Source of the DNA: Ruminococcus sp. UNK.MGS-30
GTDB lineage: Bacteria > Bacillota > Clostridia > Oscillospirales > Ruminococcaceae
Direction of reading: 5' to 3'
Assembly: GCA_000980705.1 (NCBI GenBank)
Contig: LBCK01000004.1
Span: 144,156 to 208,155 of the forward strand
Length of the DNA: 64,000 bases
Made by a program: the position numbers and the translations under genes. The notes under the pieces were generated by a model that was given only the letters and a program-made list of their open reading frames with translations, was not told where the DNA came from and did no database searches. Below, piece after piece: positions 15,865-25,393 of the stretch; position 1 is the stretch's first letter, and every line of letters begins with the position of its first letter.

Positions 15865-16491
15865 ATGTCAGAATTGAATTTCCAGTTACTTGAAGAAAAT
15901 ATCCGTATGCTCCTTGTGAAAAACAATATAACGCAGCAGAAACTCGCAGAAATTGCAGGTATGACGCAGGCTAACGTAAGCAAAGCATTGAATCGTAACG
16001 AAAAGAAACGTTTTACTCTTGATCAGGTATATAGAATTGCACAGTACTTTGAAGTATCTATTGATAGCCTTGTAGGGAATCCAGCTGAAAATTCAGCAGG
16101 TACAAGTCCACGTGATGCCTTCCGTTTCATTACAAAGTTTCTCTCTGCTGGAAAATTGAGGACTGCTGAATTGACAGTAAAAGAGACAAAATATGAGCAG
16201 GAATATGGTAATGGCTTAATGGAACACAAACCACGAGAAATTGATGACACATATCCCGTTTTCTTCTTTCCGGACTATGAAAGGTTCTCCGATTATAAGT
16301 TATCAGATCAAGACGAAGTCGACTTACATATGGAATTTTGTGCTCGTGGAAACGATACAAGATTTCTATATCTGAACGAAATATTGAAGAAGATGATACC
16401 ACTGATTGCACAGTACAGGGACGGTGATATTCCGGAGGAGGCTTTTCAAATGATTGTTGATGGCTATGCAAATCAATTGCCAGATAAGTAA
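15865..16491 (+). CDS. XRE-family repressor (cI-like)
   Basis: This 208-aa protein has an N-terminal helix-turn-helix (MLLVKNNITQQKLAEIAGMT, then QANVSKALNRNEKKRFTLDQ). The C-terminal half lacks a LexA-type Ser-Lys peptidase signature. I chose ATG 15865 (AAAGG 9 bp upstream) over ATG 15859 and TTG 15847. It is divergent from the early operon, which is the standard place for the lysogeny repressor. Because no self-cleavage domain is visible, induction may go through an antirepressor such as Rha; that is inferred. Confidence 0.8.
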   Translation: MSELNFQLLEENIRMLLVKNNITQQKLAEIAGMTQANVSKALNRNEKKRFTLDQVYRIAQYFEVSIDSLVGNPAENSAGTSPRDAFRFITKFLSAGKLRTAELTVKETKYEQEYGNGLMEHKPREIDDTYPVFFFPDYERFSDYKLSDQDEVDLHMEFCARGNDTRFLYLNEILKKMIPLIAQYRDGDIPEEAFQMIVDGYANQLPDK

Positions 16492-16611
16492 TAAGATAGA
16501 ATTTAGATTCTATTATTCATATGTTATACTGTTCTAAAGCCAAATAAAGATTTTGTGCAGAATATTGTTCAGGTTTAGAATAGAGGGGAGTATAAGGGTT
16601 GACGATGTTAG

Positions 16612-16789
16612 TTACTCACTGTCATTCATTTTTGAGATAAGATCATCTATCATCTCCTCCAGCTCACGGCAGCTTATGCTGTGAAGGTTGCCAAAGCGGT
16701 TAACAACTGAGTCAGCAACTTCCGGTGAATGGTTAATGCTGACGGCAGTGAGTAGATTGGATGCCCGTTTTTCGTTCTGTCGTTGTCAT
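16612..16789 (-). pseudogene. Frameshifted remnant of an unknown gene
   Basis: A strong start (AAAGGAGG, then ATG at 16789) opens MTTTERKTGIQ but hits a stop after 17 codons. The next frame continues as a convincing C-terminus (NLLTAVSINHSPEVADSVVN ... ELEEMIDDLISKMNDSE) to TAA at 16612. This looks like a gene with an internal deletion or frameshift. I do not recognise the family. Confidence 0.5.
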
Positions 16790-16834
16790 TAATTAATGCC
16801 TCCTTTAAAATTTACAAAATTTACACTTTTCTCA

Positions 16835-16863
16835 TTGCCTTTTTGTTGAATCTGTGGTATAAT
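16835..16863 (+). promoter_or_regulatory. Promoter of the ABC-three-component operon
   Basis: TTGCCT (16835-16840), 17 bp, then TATAAT (16858-16863). It gives a leader of about 125 nt before the ATG at 16995. Confidence 0.65.
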
Positions 16864-16994
16864 GTAGATGTGACAATTTTGTGAAGAGATGTTTGCAATT
16901 CGATTATGGTGTAATTTTACCACCATCGAATGAAACTTTCAAAGCGATTAAGGACGTTTAAGTATGATTAGGTATGTTTAAAGGAGGCACCTTT

Positions 16995-18137
16995 ATGGTA
17001 TTCAGTAATTTTGCACAGGTTTTGTATTCCGTTCTTGCAGAAGGACGCAGCTTTGCACAATTTACAAGAAACTTGTTCTTAAACATTACTGATTACAGCG
17101 ATTCAGAAGAAAACCCTATCGAAGATGCTGAGGACGGAACATTGAAAGCCTACTATACGGGAAAAAATGGCATTTCAAGATTTGCAAAGAAAATAAACAG
17201 CCACTTGGATACCCAAAAATTCGAGATGTATTTAGAAAGATTTCCGTCCGGTACTGCAATGCTTATTCGTGATGTACTTCTCCCATTTGATTCACAAATT
17301 GATGAATTCAATTGCTATAAAAGGTGTGCAAGCATACTTAAAGATATCATAATTACGGCAGCAACACAAAAAAGAAAGCCTAAAAAGGACATCAGTATTA
17401 CGTCTGTAACTACAGCACCCAGAGAGGTTGACTCTGATTTTAAAACTCGGTTGTTGCTCGAAGCCTCTGGAATATGTGCAAATGATAATTGCAATAAGCC
17501 ACTAAGCATAACTAAGGGGGAAGATTATCAATGTTACTTTGAGTGTGTAATTATCGACAGTGCACTTCCACAAGATTCCTTTGAGAATAATATAGCTTTT
17601 TGTCCTGAATGTGCAGCAAGGTTTAGAATGAGGGCTACTACCGATGAAATTCAAAGAGTTAAAGAAATCAAAAAGCAACTGATTCAAGATGCAGCCGATA
17701 AGCAAATGTTATCAGAAAGCCAAGTGACAGATGGTGTAAAAAGAGTTATTCAGAAAATCTCTAAATCACTTACAGATGAGCCAAAGGTTCAGCTCTCTTA
17801 TAATACGGCGACTATTGATCAGAAACTTCTTGCGATAAGCAAGCCTTTATGTATAAAAGTCAAGTCATTTGTAAATGAATACTACAATGTTGTATATGAT
17901 GCATTCATTCAGATGGATAAATCAAAGGTTATACGGTTTGAGCCGTTTTCACTACAAATGAAAATGAATTATATCCAGCTTGTTCAGAGTGGAACTGAAC
18001 CAGTTAAAATTTTTGATAAACTTGTGGACTGGATTGTAAGTATCACAAATGAAGATCGATTGTGGTGTGAAATTATTGTTTCATACTTTGTACAGAAATG
18101 CGAGGTGTACAATGCAACTTCCGAACAAACTATATAG
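16995..18137 (+). CDS. ABC-three-component system protein with a degenerate HNH-like zinc finger
   Basis: This 380-aa protein starts at ATG 16995 (AAAGGAGG 6 bp upstream, better than ATG 16974). Residues 1-120 are an unknown helical domain (NFAQVLYSVLAEGRSFAQFT). Residues about 155-215 have four cysteines in HNH-like spacing (GICANDNCNK, then FCPECAARF), but the place of the catalytic His reads ECVIIDSA, so it probably binds zinc without cutting. The C-terminal 120 residues are helical. It is the first gene of a three-gene set with overlapping ends, followed by a small middle component and a DUF2326 ATPase. That layout defines ABC-3C systems, which are predicted anti-phage or anti-plasmid systems. 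Confidence 0.75.
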   Translation: MVFSNFAQVLYSVLAEGRSFAQFTRNLFLNITDYSDSEENPIEDAEDGTLKAYYTGKNGISRFAKKINSHLDTQKFEMYLERFPSGTAMLIRDVLLPFDSQIDEFNCYKRCASILKDIIITAATQKRKPKKDISITSVTTAPREVDSDFKTRLLLEASGICANDNCNKPLSITKGEDYQCYFECVIIDSALPQDSFENNIAFCPECAARFRMRATTDEIQRVKEIKKQLIQDAADKQMLSESQVTDGVKRVIQKISKSLTDEPKVQLSYNTATIDQKLLAISKPLCIKVKSFVNEYYNVVYDAFIQMDKSKVIRFEPFSLQMKMNYIQLVQSGTEPVKIFDKLVDWIVSITNEDRLWCEIIVSYFVQKCEVYNATSEQTI

Positions 18138-18339
18138 TTATAACTATAGCGTTCTTTCAAAATTTCCGATTTTACTTAAGTCTCTTCAAAAAGGGGATGT
18201 TCAAGTACTATCTCTATTTATGAGTAATCAGGACAAATTCGAGAGTATCAATGATTTTATTGAGACACTTGATGCACTTTACGCCCTGCGAAAAATAGAT
18301 TATGATGATGAAAAAGGGGTGATACATTTTGTTATATGA
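18112..18339 (+). CDS. ABC-three-component middle component, 75 aa
   Basis: The ATG at 18112 follows GAGGTG and overlaps the previous gene by 26 bp. The protein runs MQLPNKLYSYNYSVLSKFPI to RKIDYDDEKGVIHFVI. It has the small winged-helix-like form of ABC-3C middle components, which link the effector-like protein to the ATPase; several families exist and I cannot say which one this is. It overlaps the ATPase start by 11 bp, so all three are translationally coupled. Confidence 0.75.
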   Translation: MQLPNKLYSYNYSVLSKFPILLKSLQKGDVQVLSLFMSNQDKFESINDFIETLDALYALRKIDYDDEKGVIHFVI

Positions 18340-19999
18340 AATCCAATGTGATCGTTTTATCTCAAACGGTCAACCAAGACCGCCGATTCGTTTTAACAGC
18401 GGTTTAAATGTGGTATTGGGCGGAAGAAATGCAGACAACTCTGTTGGAAAATCGACATTTATGCTGATTATCGATTTTGCTTTTGGCGGAGAAACATACG
18501 CAAAATCGCAAACTGCTCTTCACATCGGAAATCACCTGATCAAATTTGCTTTCAAGTTTGCTGAGACACTCTACTATTTCTCTCGTGATGTTGTGAATGC
18601 CAATACGGTTAATGTATGTGATGCAAATTATAATGTGCAGTCAACACTTTCAATTGACAATTTCAGGAAAAAACTTCGAGAACTATATAATATCACATTG
18701 AGAAACGGCTCTTTTCGTGGAATCGTGGGTCCTTATTTCAGAATTGCCGAGATTGAAAATCACAATAGTTTGAAGCCACTTCATGCATTCCCAAGCCAAA
18801 AAACGATTGATGCGATAGTGGCATTAGAAAAGCTATTTGATGAATATTGGCATATTGAGGAGTATAAGGATGTTCTCAAAAAGAGGGAGGAAAAGCTTAA
18901 GGCACACAATGCAGCAAGGAAACAAGCCCTTCTTCCTAATAGTGTAACTACGAAAACTGCATATAAGAGAAATACTACTGAGATTGAACGGTTAGAAAAG
19001 GAACTTGAAGAATTAACACTGCAGACTGATCGTGATCTTTCAAAGGAAAACACGGAAGAAGCAGATCAAGTTTCTGAAATTAAAGGGAAAATTACCGCCC
19101 TCAAGCGTAAACGTACAATGCTACAATCCCGATTGGACGCCGTCAAACTGAATGTCAGCGGCGGTATCAGATATGTACAAGGAGAGTTTTTAGAACTTCA
19201 AGAATTTTTCCCAGATGTCAATATTCGTAAAATCGCAGAAATAGAGGCATTCCATGAAAAACTCATAGCAATTCTAAAACAGCAGATGGAGGATGAGATC
19301 TTGCGTCTGTCTACGTTGGTTGCAGCAGCAACGGACGAGATACAAGTTCTTGAAGAGGAGCAACGTTCTCATGGTAGCCTTGCTGCGATGTCTAAAGCAT
19401 TTCTTGATAAGTTTTCGCATTATCGACAGCAGATTGATACACTACGAAACCAGAATAAAGCTTACGATGATGCAAAGACTTTTGCAGATGACATAAAAGC
19501 TGCAAAACAAGCTCTGAAGGATGCCGAAGATACCATTCTGCGAAATATCGAAAGCATGATCAATTCACAAATGACTCGCTATAACGACTTTGTTTATAAC
19601 CAGACACGAAAAGCTCCTGAAATCAATCTTTTTGACGGCACACGGTATGAATTCACTACTCCAGATGACACAGGAACAGGTACATCATATAAAAGCCTTA
19701 TTGTGTTCGATTTGAGTATTTTGAAACTCACGCAACTTCCCACTTTGATTCACGATTCTCTGATCTTTAATGATATCGGGTATGCACCGCTTGAAAAGAT
19801 CATGGAACTATATACACAAAGTAGCAAACAGATATTTATTGCCTTTGATAAAAAAGAAGCTCCGACAAAAGCAATTCAAAAGATACTTGATTCAGCGAGC
19901 ATATTGCATTTAAGCTCTGATGGAAATGAGCTATTTGGAGAGAATTGGGGTAGAAAAAAGAAGGATGAGGAAGAGGACTCCGCTGCTCCTACAAAGTAA
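18329..19999 (+). CDS. DUF2326 SMC/RecN-like ATPase of an ABC-three-component system
   Basis: This 556-aa protein starts at TTG 18329 after AAGGGGTG. The N-terminus has Walker A in GLNVVLGGRNADNSVGKST (about residues 25-43), an inserted region typical of DUF2326, a long coiled coil (about 195-400, e.g. TEIERLEKELEELTLQTDRD), and a C-terminal half-ATPase domain ending in a charged tail. It should dimerise like SMC/RecN proteins and sense DNA ends or foreign DNA. It closes the ABC-3C operon and is followed by a terminator. Confidence 0.88.
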   Translation: MLYEIQCDRFISNGQPRPPIRFNSGLNVVLGGRNADNSVGKSTFMLIIDFAFGGETYAKSQTALHIGNHLIKFAFKFAETLYYFSRDVVNANTVNVCDANYNVQSTLSIDNFRKKLRELYNITLRNGSFRGIVGPYFRIAEIENHNSLKPLHAFPSQKTIDAIVALEKLFDEYWHIEEYKDVLKKREEKLKAHNAARKQALLPNSVTTKTAYKRNTTEIERLEKELEELTLQTDRDLSKENTEEADQVSEIKGKITALKRKRTMLQSRLDAVKLNVSGGIRYVQGEFLELQEFFPDVNIRKIAEIEAFHEKLIAILKQQMEDEILRLSTLVAAATDEIQVLEEEQRSHGSLAAMSKAFLDKFSHYRQQIDTLRNQNKAYDDAKTFADDIKAAKQALKDAEDTILRNIESMINSQMTRYNDFVYNQTRKAPEINLFDGTRYEFTTPDDTGTGTSYKSLIVFDLSILKLTQLPTLIHDSLIFNDIGYAPLEKIMELYTQSSKQIFIAFDKKEAPTKAIQKILDSASILHLSSDGNELFGENWGRKKKDEEEDSAAPTK

Positions 20000-20002
20000 A
20001 AA

Positions 20003-20030
20003 AATGCGGCATTAAGTGCTGCATTCTTTT
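20003..20030 (+). terminator. Terminator of the ABC-three-component operon
   Basis: AATGCGGCA / TGCTGCATT (one G-U pair) with loop TTAAG, followed by CTTTT, starts 4 bp after the ATPase stop codon. Confidence 0.75.
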
Positions 20031-20076
20031 ATCCGTCCCTTTTTTAAACATTAGCCTAAAACAAATCATTTTTTAA

Positions 20077-20105
20077 TTGAAAAATTCGGCAAAGTGTGGT
20101 ATAAT
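20077..20105 (+). promoter_or_regulatory. Promoter of the methylase-helicase operon
   Basis: TTGAAA (20077-20082), 17 bp, TATAAT (20100-20105); the first gene starts 42 bp later with AGGAGG. A near-consensus vegetative promoter. Confidence 0.75.
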
Positions 20106-20146
20106 ATTGGAAATAAAGCTTCAAGTATAGAACAGGAGGACTCCCA

Positions 20147-22048
20147 TTGACGGAACTCATTGAGATCAATGCATATCCGGTAAAAAACGTCCTGTCAAGG
20201 CTTTTGCTCGACAAGACGACTGGCAAAAATATAATCTTTGCGACTGACGATTATGCACGCTATGGTTGTTACGATACAGATCAGATTACAGAAAATGCAT
20301 TGCTTGGGTTTGATTCGCTTGATATTCAACCTCGTGTGATGAAAGATCGTACAGAGCAATCAGAGCGCACAAGAAAAAAGGCAGAAGTATTCACTCCTAC
20401 CTGGATTGTCAAACAGATGTGTGACCATTGTGACAGCGTCTGGCAGGACGGCAAGTATGCGGATGACTGGCAGAAATATGTACAGCTCCGGATACTGGAA
20501 ATCGCCTGCGGAGAAGCTCCGTTTCTTGTAACACGCTACGATACAACTACAGGTGAGCGACTACTAATCGGTGAGCGTACAGGAATGCTTGACCGGAAGC
20601 TTCAGGCGATACAGGCAGATGACGAGGAAACATGGCTCAAATGGGCATTCAAATCCTACGAAAGCACATACGGCTACGAATTTCAGGGAGACAATCTGTT
20701 GATCGCACGTATCAATCTACTCGTGACCTTCTGTGATTATCTGGAAGAACGTTGGCAGAGAAAGGCTACCGACAGCGAGCTGAAAAAAATCGCCAATATC
20801 ATTGCATGGAATCTATGGCAGATGGATGGACTGAAGGACACCGTGCCGCTGGGCGTACCGGGTGAAGAATTTCACCAGTTTTCTCTTTTTGGTGATGAAG
20901 AACCTGTTGATTTAGAGGCTGACAGCTGCAAGATATATAACCACCGCAGTAGCAATTCATTGTTGTTTGCGGATATAAAGGAGGGTAAAAGTAATATGAA
21001 ATTTGATTTTGTGATTGGTAATCCGCCGTATCAGGATAACACATTAGGAGATAACGAAACTTACGCTCCGCCTATTTATCACTTGTTTATGGATGCCGCT
21101 TTCACTGCTTCTGATAAAGTGGAACTAATAACACCAGCTCGTTTCCTGTTTAATGCAGGAAGTACGCCTAAGTCATGGAACGCTGAAAGGCTAACTGATA
21201 ACCATTTCAAGATTCTATATTTTGAGCAAGATAGCACTAAAGTATTTAAAAACACAGTAATAACAGGAGGACTTGCAATCTCATATCGTGATGCTAATGC
21301 TGATTATAAAGCAATAAAAGTTTTTACTCAATTCTCCCAGCTTAATTCTATTTTGCATAAAGCAATTAATGAACATAACTTTCAAAGCCTTGAGCCGCTT
21401 GTTGTCTCCAGAACCGCATATCGTCTAACCGAAAAGATGCACGAAGAACATCCGGAGGCTATTGAACAATTGAGCAAGGGACACGCATATGATATGTCCT
21501 CGAATATTTTCGAAAGGTTACCACAAATATTTTTTGACTCTAAACCTGATGATGGATTCAGCTATGTCAGGATTTATGGAAAAGTGGGTACAGCAAGGTT
21601 GTACAAGTATGTAAGAGAGGACTATGTGCGACCAGTATCTAATCTGCATAAGTACAAGGTATTAATGGCACGTGCAGACGGAGCTGCCGGAACAATAGGT
21701 AATCCTATTCCTGCAAGAATTATCGGAACACCAATTGTAGAAGTGCCGAACACAGGTAATACAGAGACATTTCTTAGCATTGGTGCTTTTGCAGACAATA
21801 CTTGCGCTGAGAATGCGCTAAAGTATATTAAGACAAGATTTGCGAGAACATTACTGAGCGTTTTGAAAACGACACAAGACATCACACCTGAAAAGTTTAA
21901 ATATGTCCCCCTCCAAGACTTCACTGAAAACAGCGACATCGACTGGAGTAAGCCTGTTTCTGAAATCGACCAGCAGCTCTATGCAAAATACGGCTTAACA
22001 CAGGAAGAAATCGACTTCATCGAAACTCATGTAAAGGAGATGGATTAA
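20147..22048 (+). CDS. Eco57I-like N6-adenine DNA methyltransferase
   Basis: This 633-aa protein starts at TTG 20147, 7 bp after AGGAGG. Residues about 78-92 read AEVFTPTWIVKQMCD (motif X region). The AdoMet motif is the variant LEIACGEAPF at about 117-126, and the catalytic motif is DFVIGNPPYQDN at about 288-299, so the enzyme should methylate adenine. The C-terminal 300 residues should include the target-recognition domain. It is followed without a gap by a GIY-YIG/helicase protein (stop TAA then GTG), so the two form one restriction-modification-like unit. It would mark self DNA. Recognition site unknown. Confidence 0.85.
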   Translation: MTELIEINAYPVKNVLSRLLLDKTTGKNIIFATDDYARYGCYDTDQITENALLGFDSLDIQPRVMKDRTEQSERTRKKAEVFTPTWIVKQMCDHCDSVWQDGKYADDWQKYVQLRILEIACGEAPFLVTRYDTTTGERLLIGERTGMLDRKLQAIQADDEETWLKWAFKSYESTYGYEFQGDNLLIARINLLVTFCDYLEERWQRKATDSELKKIANIIAWNLWQMDGLKDTVPLGVPGEEFHQFSLFGDEEPVDLEADSCKIYNHRSSNSLLFADIKEGKSNMKFDFVIGNPPYQDNTLGDNETYAPPIYHLFMDAAFTASDKVELITPARFLFNAGSTPKSWNAERLTDNHFKILYFEQDSTKVFKNTVITGGLAISYRDANADYKAIKVFTQFSQLNSILHKAINEHNFQSLEPLVVSRTAYRLTEKMHEEHPEAIEQLSKGHAYDMSSNIFERLPQIFFDSKPDDGFSYVRIYGKVGTARLYKYVREDYVRPVSNLHKYKVLMARADGAAGTIGNPIPARIIGTPIVEVPNTGNTETFLSIGAFADNTCAENALKYIKTRFARTLLSVLKTTQDITPEKFKYVPLQDFTENSDIDWSKPVSEIDQQLYAKYGLTQEEIDFIETHVKEMD

Positions 22049-25000
22049 GTGGCGAAAATCAGTATTCAGACAACCCGACCTGTCGTTCCAATGATATACG
22101 CTTATACAACTCCCGGCGTTTCCTATCATGACGGCTGGACAAAGATTGGATATACCGAACAAGATGTCACCACTCGCATTAGGCAGCAAACACATACAGC
22201 AGGTATCCAGTGGGAACTGCAATGGAAGAAAAATGCACTTTTCGATGATGGTTCAGGACGCAGTTTCCGTGATTCAGATTTTCATGCCTACCTGCAAAAG
22301 CAGGGCGTTCCCCGTGAAGCAGGGACAGAGTGGTTTCAGATCTCTGGCAGTGACTCCAAACGCATGATCAATGATTTCCGTGAGAACTGTGGAGTACTGA
22401 AAACTATCGGTACTGTTGCCTATGAACTTCGTTCCGAGCAGGAGCAGGCAGTTGCGCAGACCTTTGACTATTTCCAGAGCCATCAAAACGGCGAATTTCT
22501 CTGGAATGCAAAACCACGTTTTGGAAAAACACTGGCTACATATGACCTCTGCAAACGCCTGAAAGAGAGCAAAGGCAAGATGGCTTGTAATATTCTGATC
22601 GTGACAAATCGTCCGGCAATTGCCAATTCGTGGTATGATGATTTCGTAAAGTTTCTTGGAACAGAATCCGGCTTTCGGTTTGTCAGTGAAGTATCTGCTT
22701 TGAAGGGTAAACCTTACGTTCTGACAAGATATGAATACACGGACAACCTTTCAAGTAGTGGACTTGCAAGTTGTATCGAATTTGTCAGTTTGCAGGATTT
22801 AAAAGGCTCGCTTTATTTCGGTGGTCAGTATGACAAGCTGAAAGAACTGGTACAGATGCAGTGGGAACTGCTGGTTATCGACGAGGCACACGAGGGTGTG
22901 GACACATCCAAAACAGATGTGGCATTCCATCAAATCAAGCGCAATCACACGCTGCACCTTTCCGGTACACCGTTCAAGGCACTGGCGAATGACAAGTTTC
23001 CTGCCGATGCCATCTATAACTGGACATATGCGGATGAACAAAAGGCAAAGCGTGATTGGAGTGATGTCGAGCACAACAACCCCTATGAGAATCTGCCGCA
23101 GCTCAATCTGTTTACATATCAGATGTCCGAAATTATTCGTGATCAATTGCAGCAGGGTGTTGAAATCGAGGGTGAAACGGAAGAATATGCGTTTGATCTG
23201 AATCTGTTTTTCTCTACGAAAGCGAATGGCTCTTTTGTCTATGAAAGCTCTGTTGACAGATTTCTTAATGCACTCACCACTCAGGAGAAATTCCCGTTTT
23301 CCACTCCAGAACTCCGTGCAGAACTTTGCCATACCTTTTGGCTGCTTGACCGTGTGGATAGTGCAAAGGCTCTGGCAAAGAAGCTGAAAGCACATCCGGT
23401 GTTCAAAGACTATGAAATCATACTTGCTGCCGGTGATGGCAGACTTTCGGAAGAAGATGAAGCAAAGAAGGCATACGATAAAGTCCGTGATGCTATTGAT
23501 AAGTATGATAAGACAATTACACTGTCTGTCGGTCAGCTTACTACAGGTATAACGATTCCCGAATGGACAGCGGTGCTGATGCTGTCTAATATCAAATCTC
23601 CTGCTTTATATATGCAAGCAGCTTTCCGTAGCCAGAATCCGTGGAGATACACAGAGTGCGGCGAAATGCGTGTTAAGCAGAATGCGTATGTGTTTGACTT
23701 TGACCCTGCAAGAACACTGATTATCTTTGAAGAATTTGCAAATGACCTGAATTCCAGTACGTCTGGAGGTAAAGGCGATAGTGATTCCAGAAAGCAGAAT
23801 GTCCGTGTGCTGCTCAATTTCTTCCCTGTTATCGGCGAGGACGAGCAGGGCGAAATGGTGGAGCTTGATGCGGAAAAGGTGCTGTCCATTCCGAGAAGGA
23901 TTCGTTCTTTGGAGGTCGTTCGTCGTGGCTTCATGTCGAATTTTCTGTTTCAGAATATTGCAAACATCTTTAATGCACCGCCGGAGGTTATTGATATTAT
24001 CAGTTCTCTGCCGAATGCGCCGGAGGGCGATTTGGTGGACGTATCACCGCAGACAAGAGAGGATTTGTCTGTCAATGATGAGGGCGAAGTGGATTTGCCG
24101 GATGAATTTGTGATTGGCAGGTCACAGAAAGTATTCGGTGATAAAATCTATGGTGAAATTACAGATACTCTTGCACAGAAAACAGAAGAGATAGTAGCTG
24201 CTCCTGCTACTACAGAACAACAACAGGTAGAGCGTTTGCAAGATGTATTTAAAAAGGAATTAGTCGCTCCAGTGATGCAGGTGACAAATGACACTTATGG
24301 AGCAGATCTGAAAGCCAAAGATTCTAAAAAACTTAAAAAGCAGCTTGAACAGAAAGCTGACAAACTCGTTACTCAGGAATACGGAAACTACTCTATTCAG
24401 AAGAAAACTCTCGAAGCAGAAAGACAAGATGTACTTAAACATCTCCACGAAACAGGACAGTCTGCCGCCGAGGTCAATGACCATTTTGACACACTGGTGC
24501 AGGAAGCTACGGATGCCTTCAAGGAACGTGTTAGCACTGTTCTGGAGGAAACCGTTCCGACACTGTGCGAAGAGGTCGTAAAAACAGTCGAAACACAGAA
24601 GCGTGAGCGTACCAAAGAAACGATTGAGGATGCTGTGCGTGACCATCTGCGTGGCTTTGCAAGAACGATTCCGTCCTTCCTTATGGCATACGGCGATGAT
24701 TCTACCACTCTTGAGACATTTGATGTGATTATTCCTGACGAGGTTTTCCTTGAAGTCACAAGCATCACGCTCGATCAATTCCGCTTGCTTCGTGACGGTG
24801 GCTCGTATATCGATGCTGAAACCGGAGAAGAAAAGCACTATCCCGGAAAGTTGTTTGATCATGTAGTATTTGATGACTCTATCAAGGAATTTCTGGCACT
24901 CAAGGTAAGACTGTCGAATTATTTTGACGATACACAGAGTGAAGACATTTTTGACTATATTCCGCCGCAGAAAACTAACCAGATTTTCACACCGAAGCAT

Positions 25001-25375
25001 ATCGTGAAGCAGATGGTGGATTTACTGGAACAAGAGAATCCCGGCTGTTTCGATGATCCTTCAAAGACATTTGCAGATTTGTATATGAAATCGGGTCTGT
25101 ACATTGCGGAAATTGTAAAGCGGCTGTTCAATTCTAATGGTATGAAACAGGCATATCCTGACAAAGCAAAGCGGCTGCAGCATATCTTTGAGAAGCAGGT
25201 TTACGGTCTTGCACCGACGGAGATTATCTATCAGATTGCACTTCACTTTATTCTTGGATTTGATGATGGTAATCTAATTCGAAATCATCATCTTCGTCAG
25301 TGTGATGCACTTCCTTTGGCGAAGAATGGTACACTAGAGTCAAAGTTGGATGCAATTTTTGACAGTATTGAATAG
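22049..25375 (+). CDS. GIY-YIG nuclease - SF2 helicase - pseudo-methyltransferase fusion
   Basis: This 1108-aa protein starts at GTG 22049 after AAGGAG. Residues about 14-105 form a T5orf172/GIY-YIG nuclease (PMIYAYTTPG, then WTKIGYTEQDVTTRIRQQ). Residues 130-560 form a restriction-type helicase with AKPRFGKT (Walker A), VIDEAHEG, HLSGTPF and AAFRSQNPWR. Residues about 740-880 are coiled coil. Residues about 970-1100 resemble the first half of an adenine methylase: QIFTPKHIVKQMVDLL copies motif X of the neighbour, but motif I is degraded to DLYMKSGLYIAEI and no NPPY follows. I infer a translocating restriction subunit whose methylase-like end docks DNA or the partner methylase. Confidence 0.8.
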   Translation: MAKISIQTTRPVVPMIYAYTTPGVSYHDGWTKIGYTEQDVTTRIRQQTHTAGIQWELQWKKNALFDDGSGRSFRDSDFHAYLQKQGVPREAGTEWFQISGSDSKRMINDFRENCGVLKTIGTVAYELRSEQEQAVAQTFDYFQSHQNGEFLWNAKPRFGKTLATYDLCKRLKESKGKMACNILIVTNRPAIANSWYDDFVKFLGTESGFRFVSEVSALKGKPYVLTRYEYTDNLSSSGLASCIEFVSLQDLKGSLYFGGQYDKLKELVQMQWELLVIDEAHEGVDTSKTDVAFHQIKRNHTLHLSGTPFKALANDKFPADAIYNWTYADEQKAKRDWSDVEHNNPYENLPQLNLFTYQMSEIIRDQLQQGVEIEGETEEYAFDLNLFFSTKANGSFVYESSVDRFLNALTTQEKFPFSTPELRAELCHTFWLLDRVDSAKALAKKLKAHPVFKDYEIILAAGDGRLSEEDEAKKAYDKVRDAIDKYDKTITLSVGQLTTGITIPEWTAVLMLSNIKSPALYMQAAFRSQNPWRYTECGEMRVKQNAYVFDFDPARTLIIFEEFANDLNSSTSGGKGDSDSRKQNVRVLLNFFPVIGEDEQGEMVELDAEKVLSIPRRIRSLEVVRRGFMSNFLFQNIANIFNAPPEVIDIISSLPNAPEGDLVDVSPQTREDLSVNDEGEVDLPDEFVIGRSQKVFGDKIYGEITDTLAQKTEEIVAAPATTEQQQVERLQDVFKKELVAPVMQVTNDTYGADLKAKDSKKLKKQLEQKADKLVTQEYGNYSIQKKTLEAERQDVLKHLHETGQSAAEVNDHFDTLVQEATDAFKERVSTVLEETVPTLCEEVVKTVETQKRERTKETIEDAVRDHLRGFARTIPSFLMAYGDDSTTLETFDVIIPDEVFLEVTSITLDQFRLLRDGGSYIDAETGEEKHYPGKLFDHVVFDDSIKEFLALKVRLSNYFDDTQSEDIFDYIPPQKTNQIFTPKHIVKQMVDLLEQENPGCFDDPSKTFADLYMKSGLYIAEIVKRLFNSNGMKQAYPDKAKRLQHIFEKQVYGLAPTEIIYQIALHFILGFDDGNLIRNHHLRQCDALPLAKNGTLESKLDAIFDSIE

Positions 25376-25393
25376 AATTGGAAGTAATGAATA

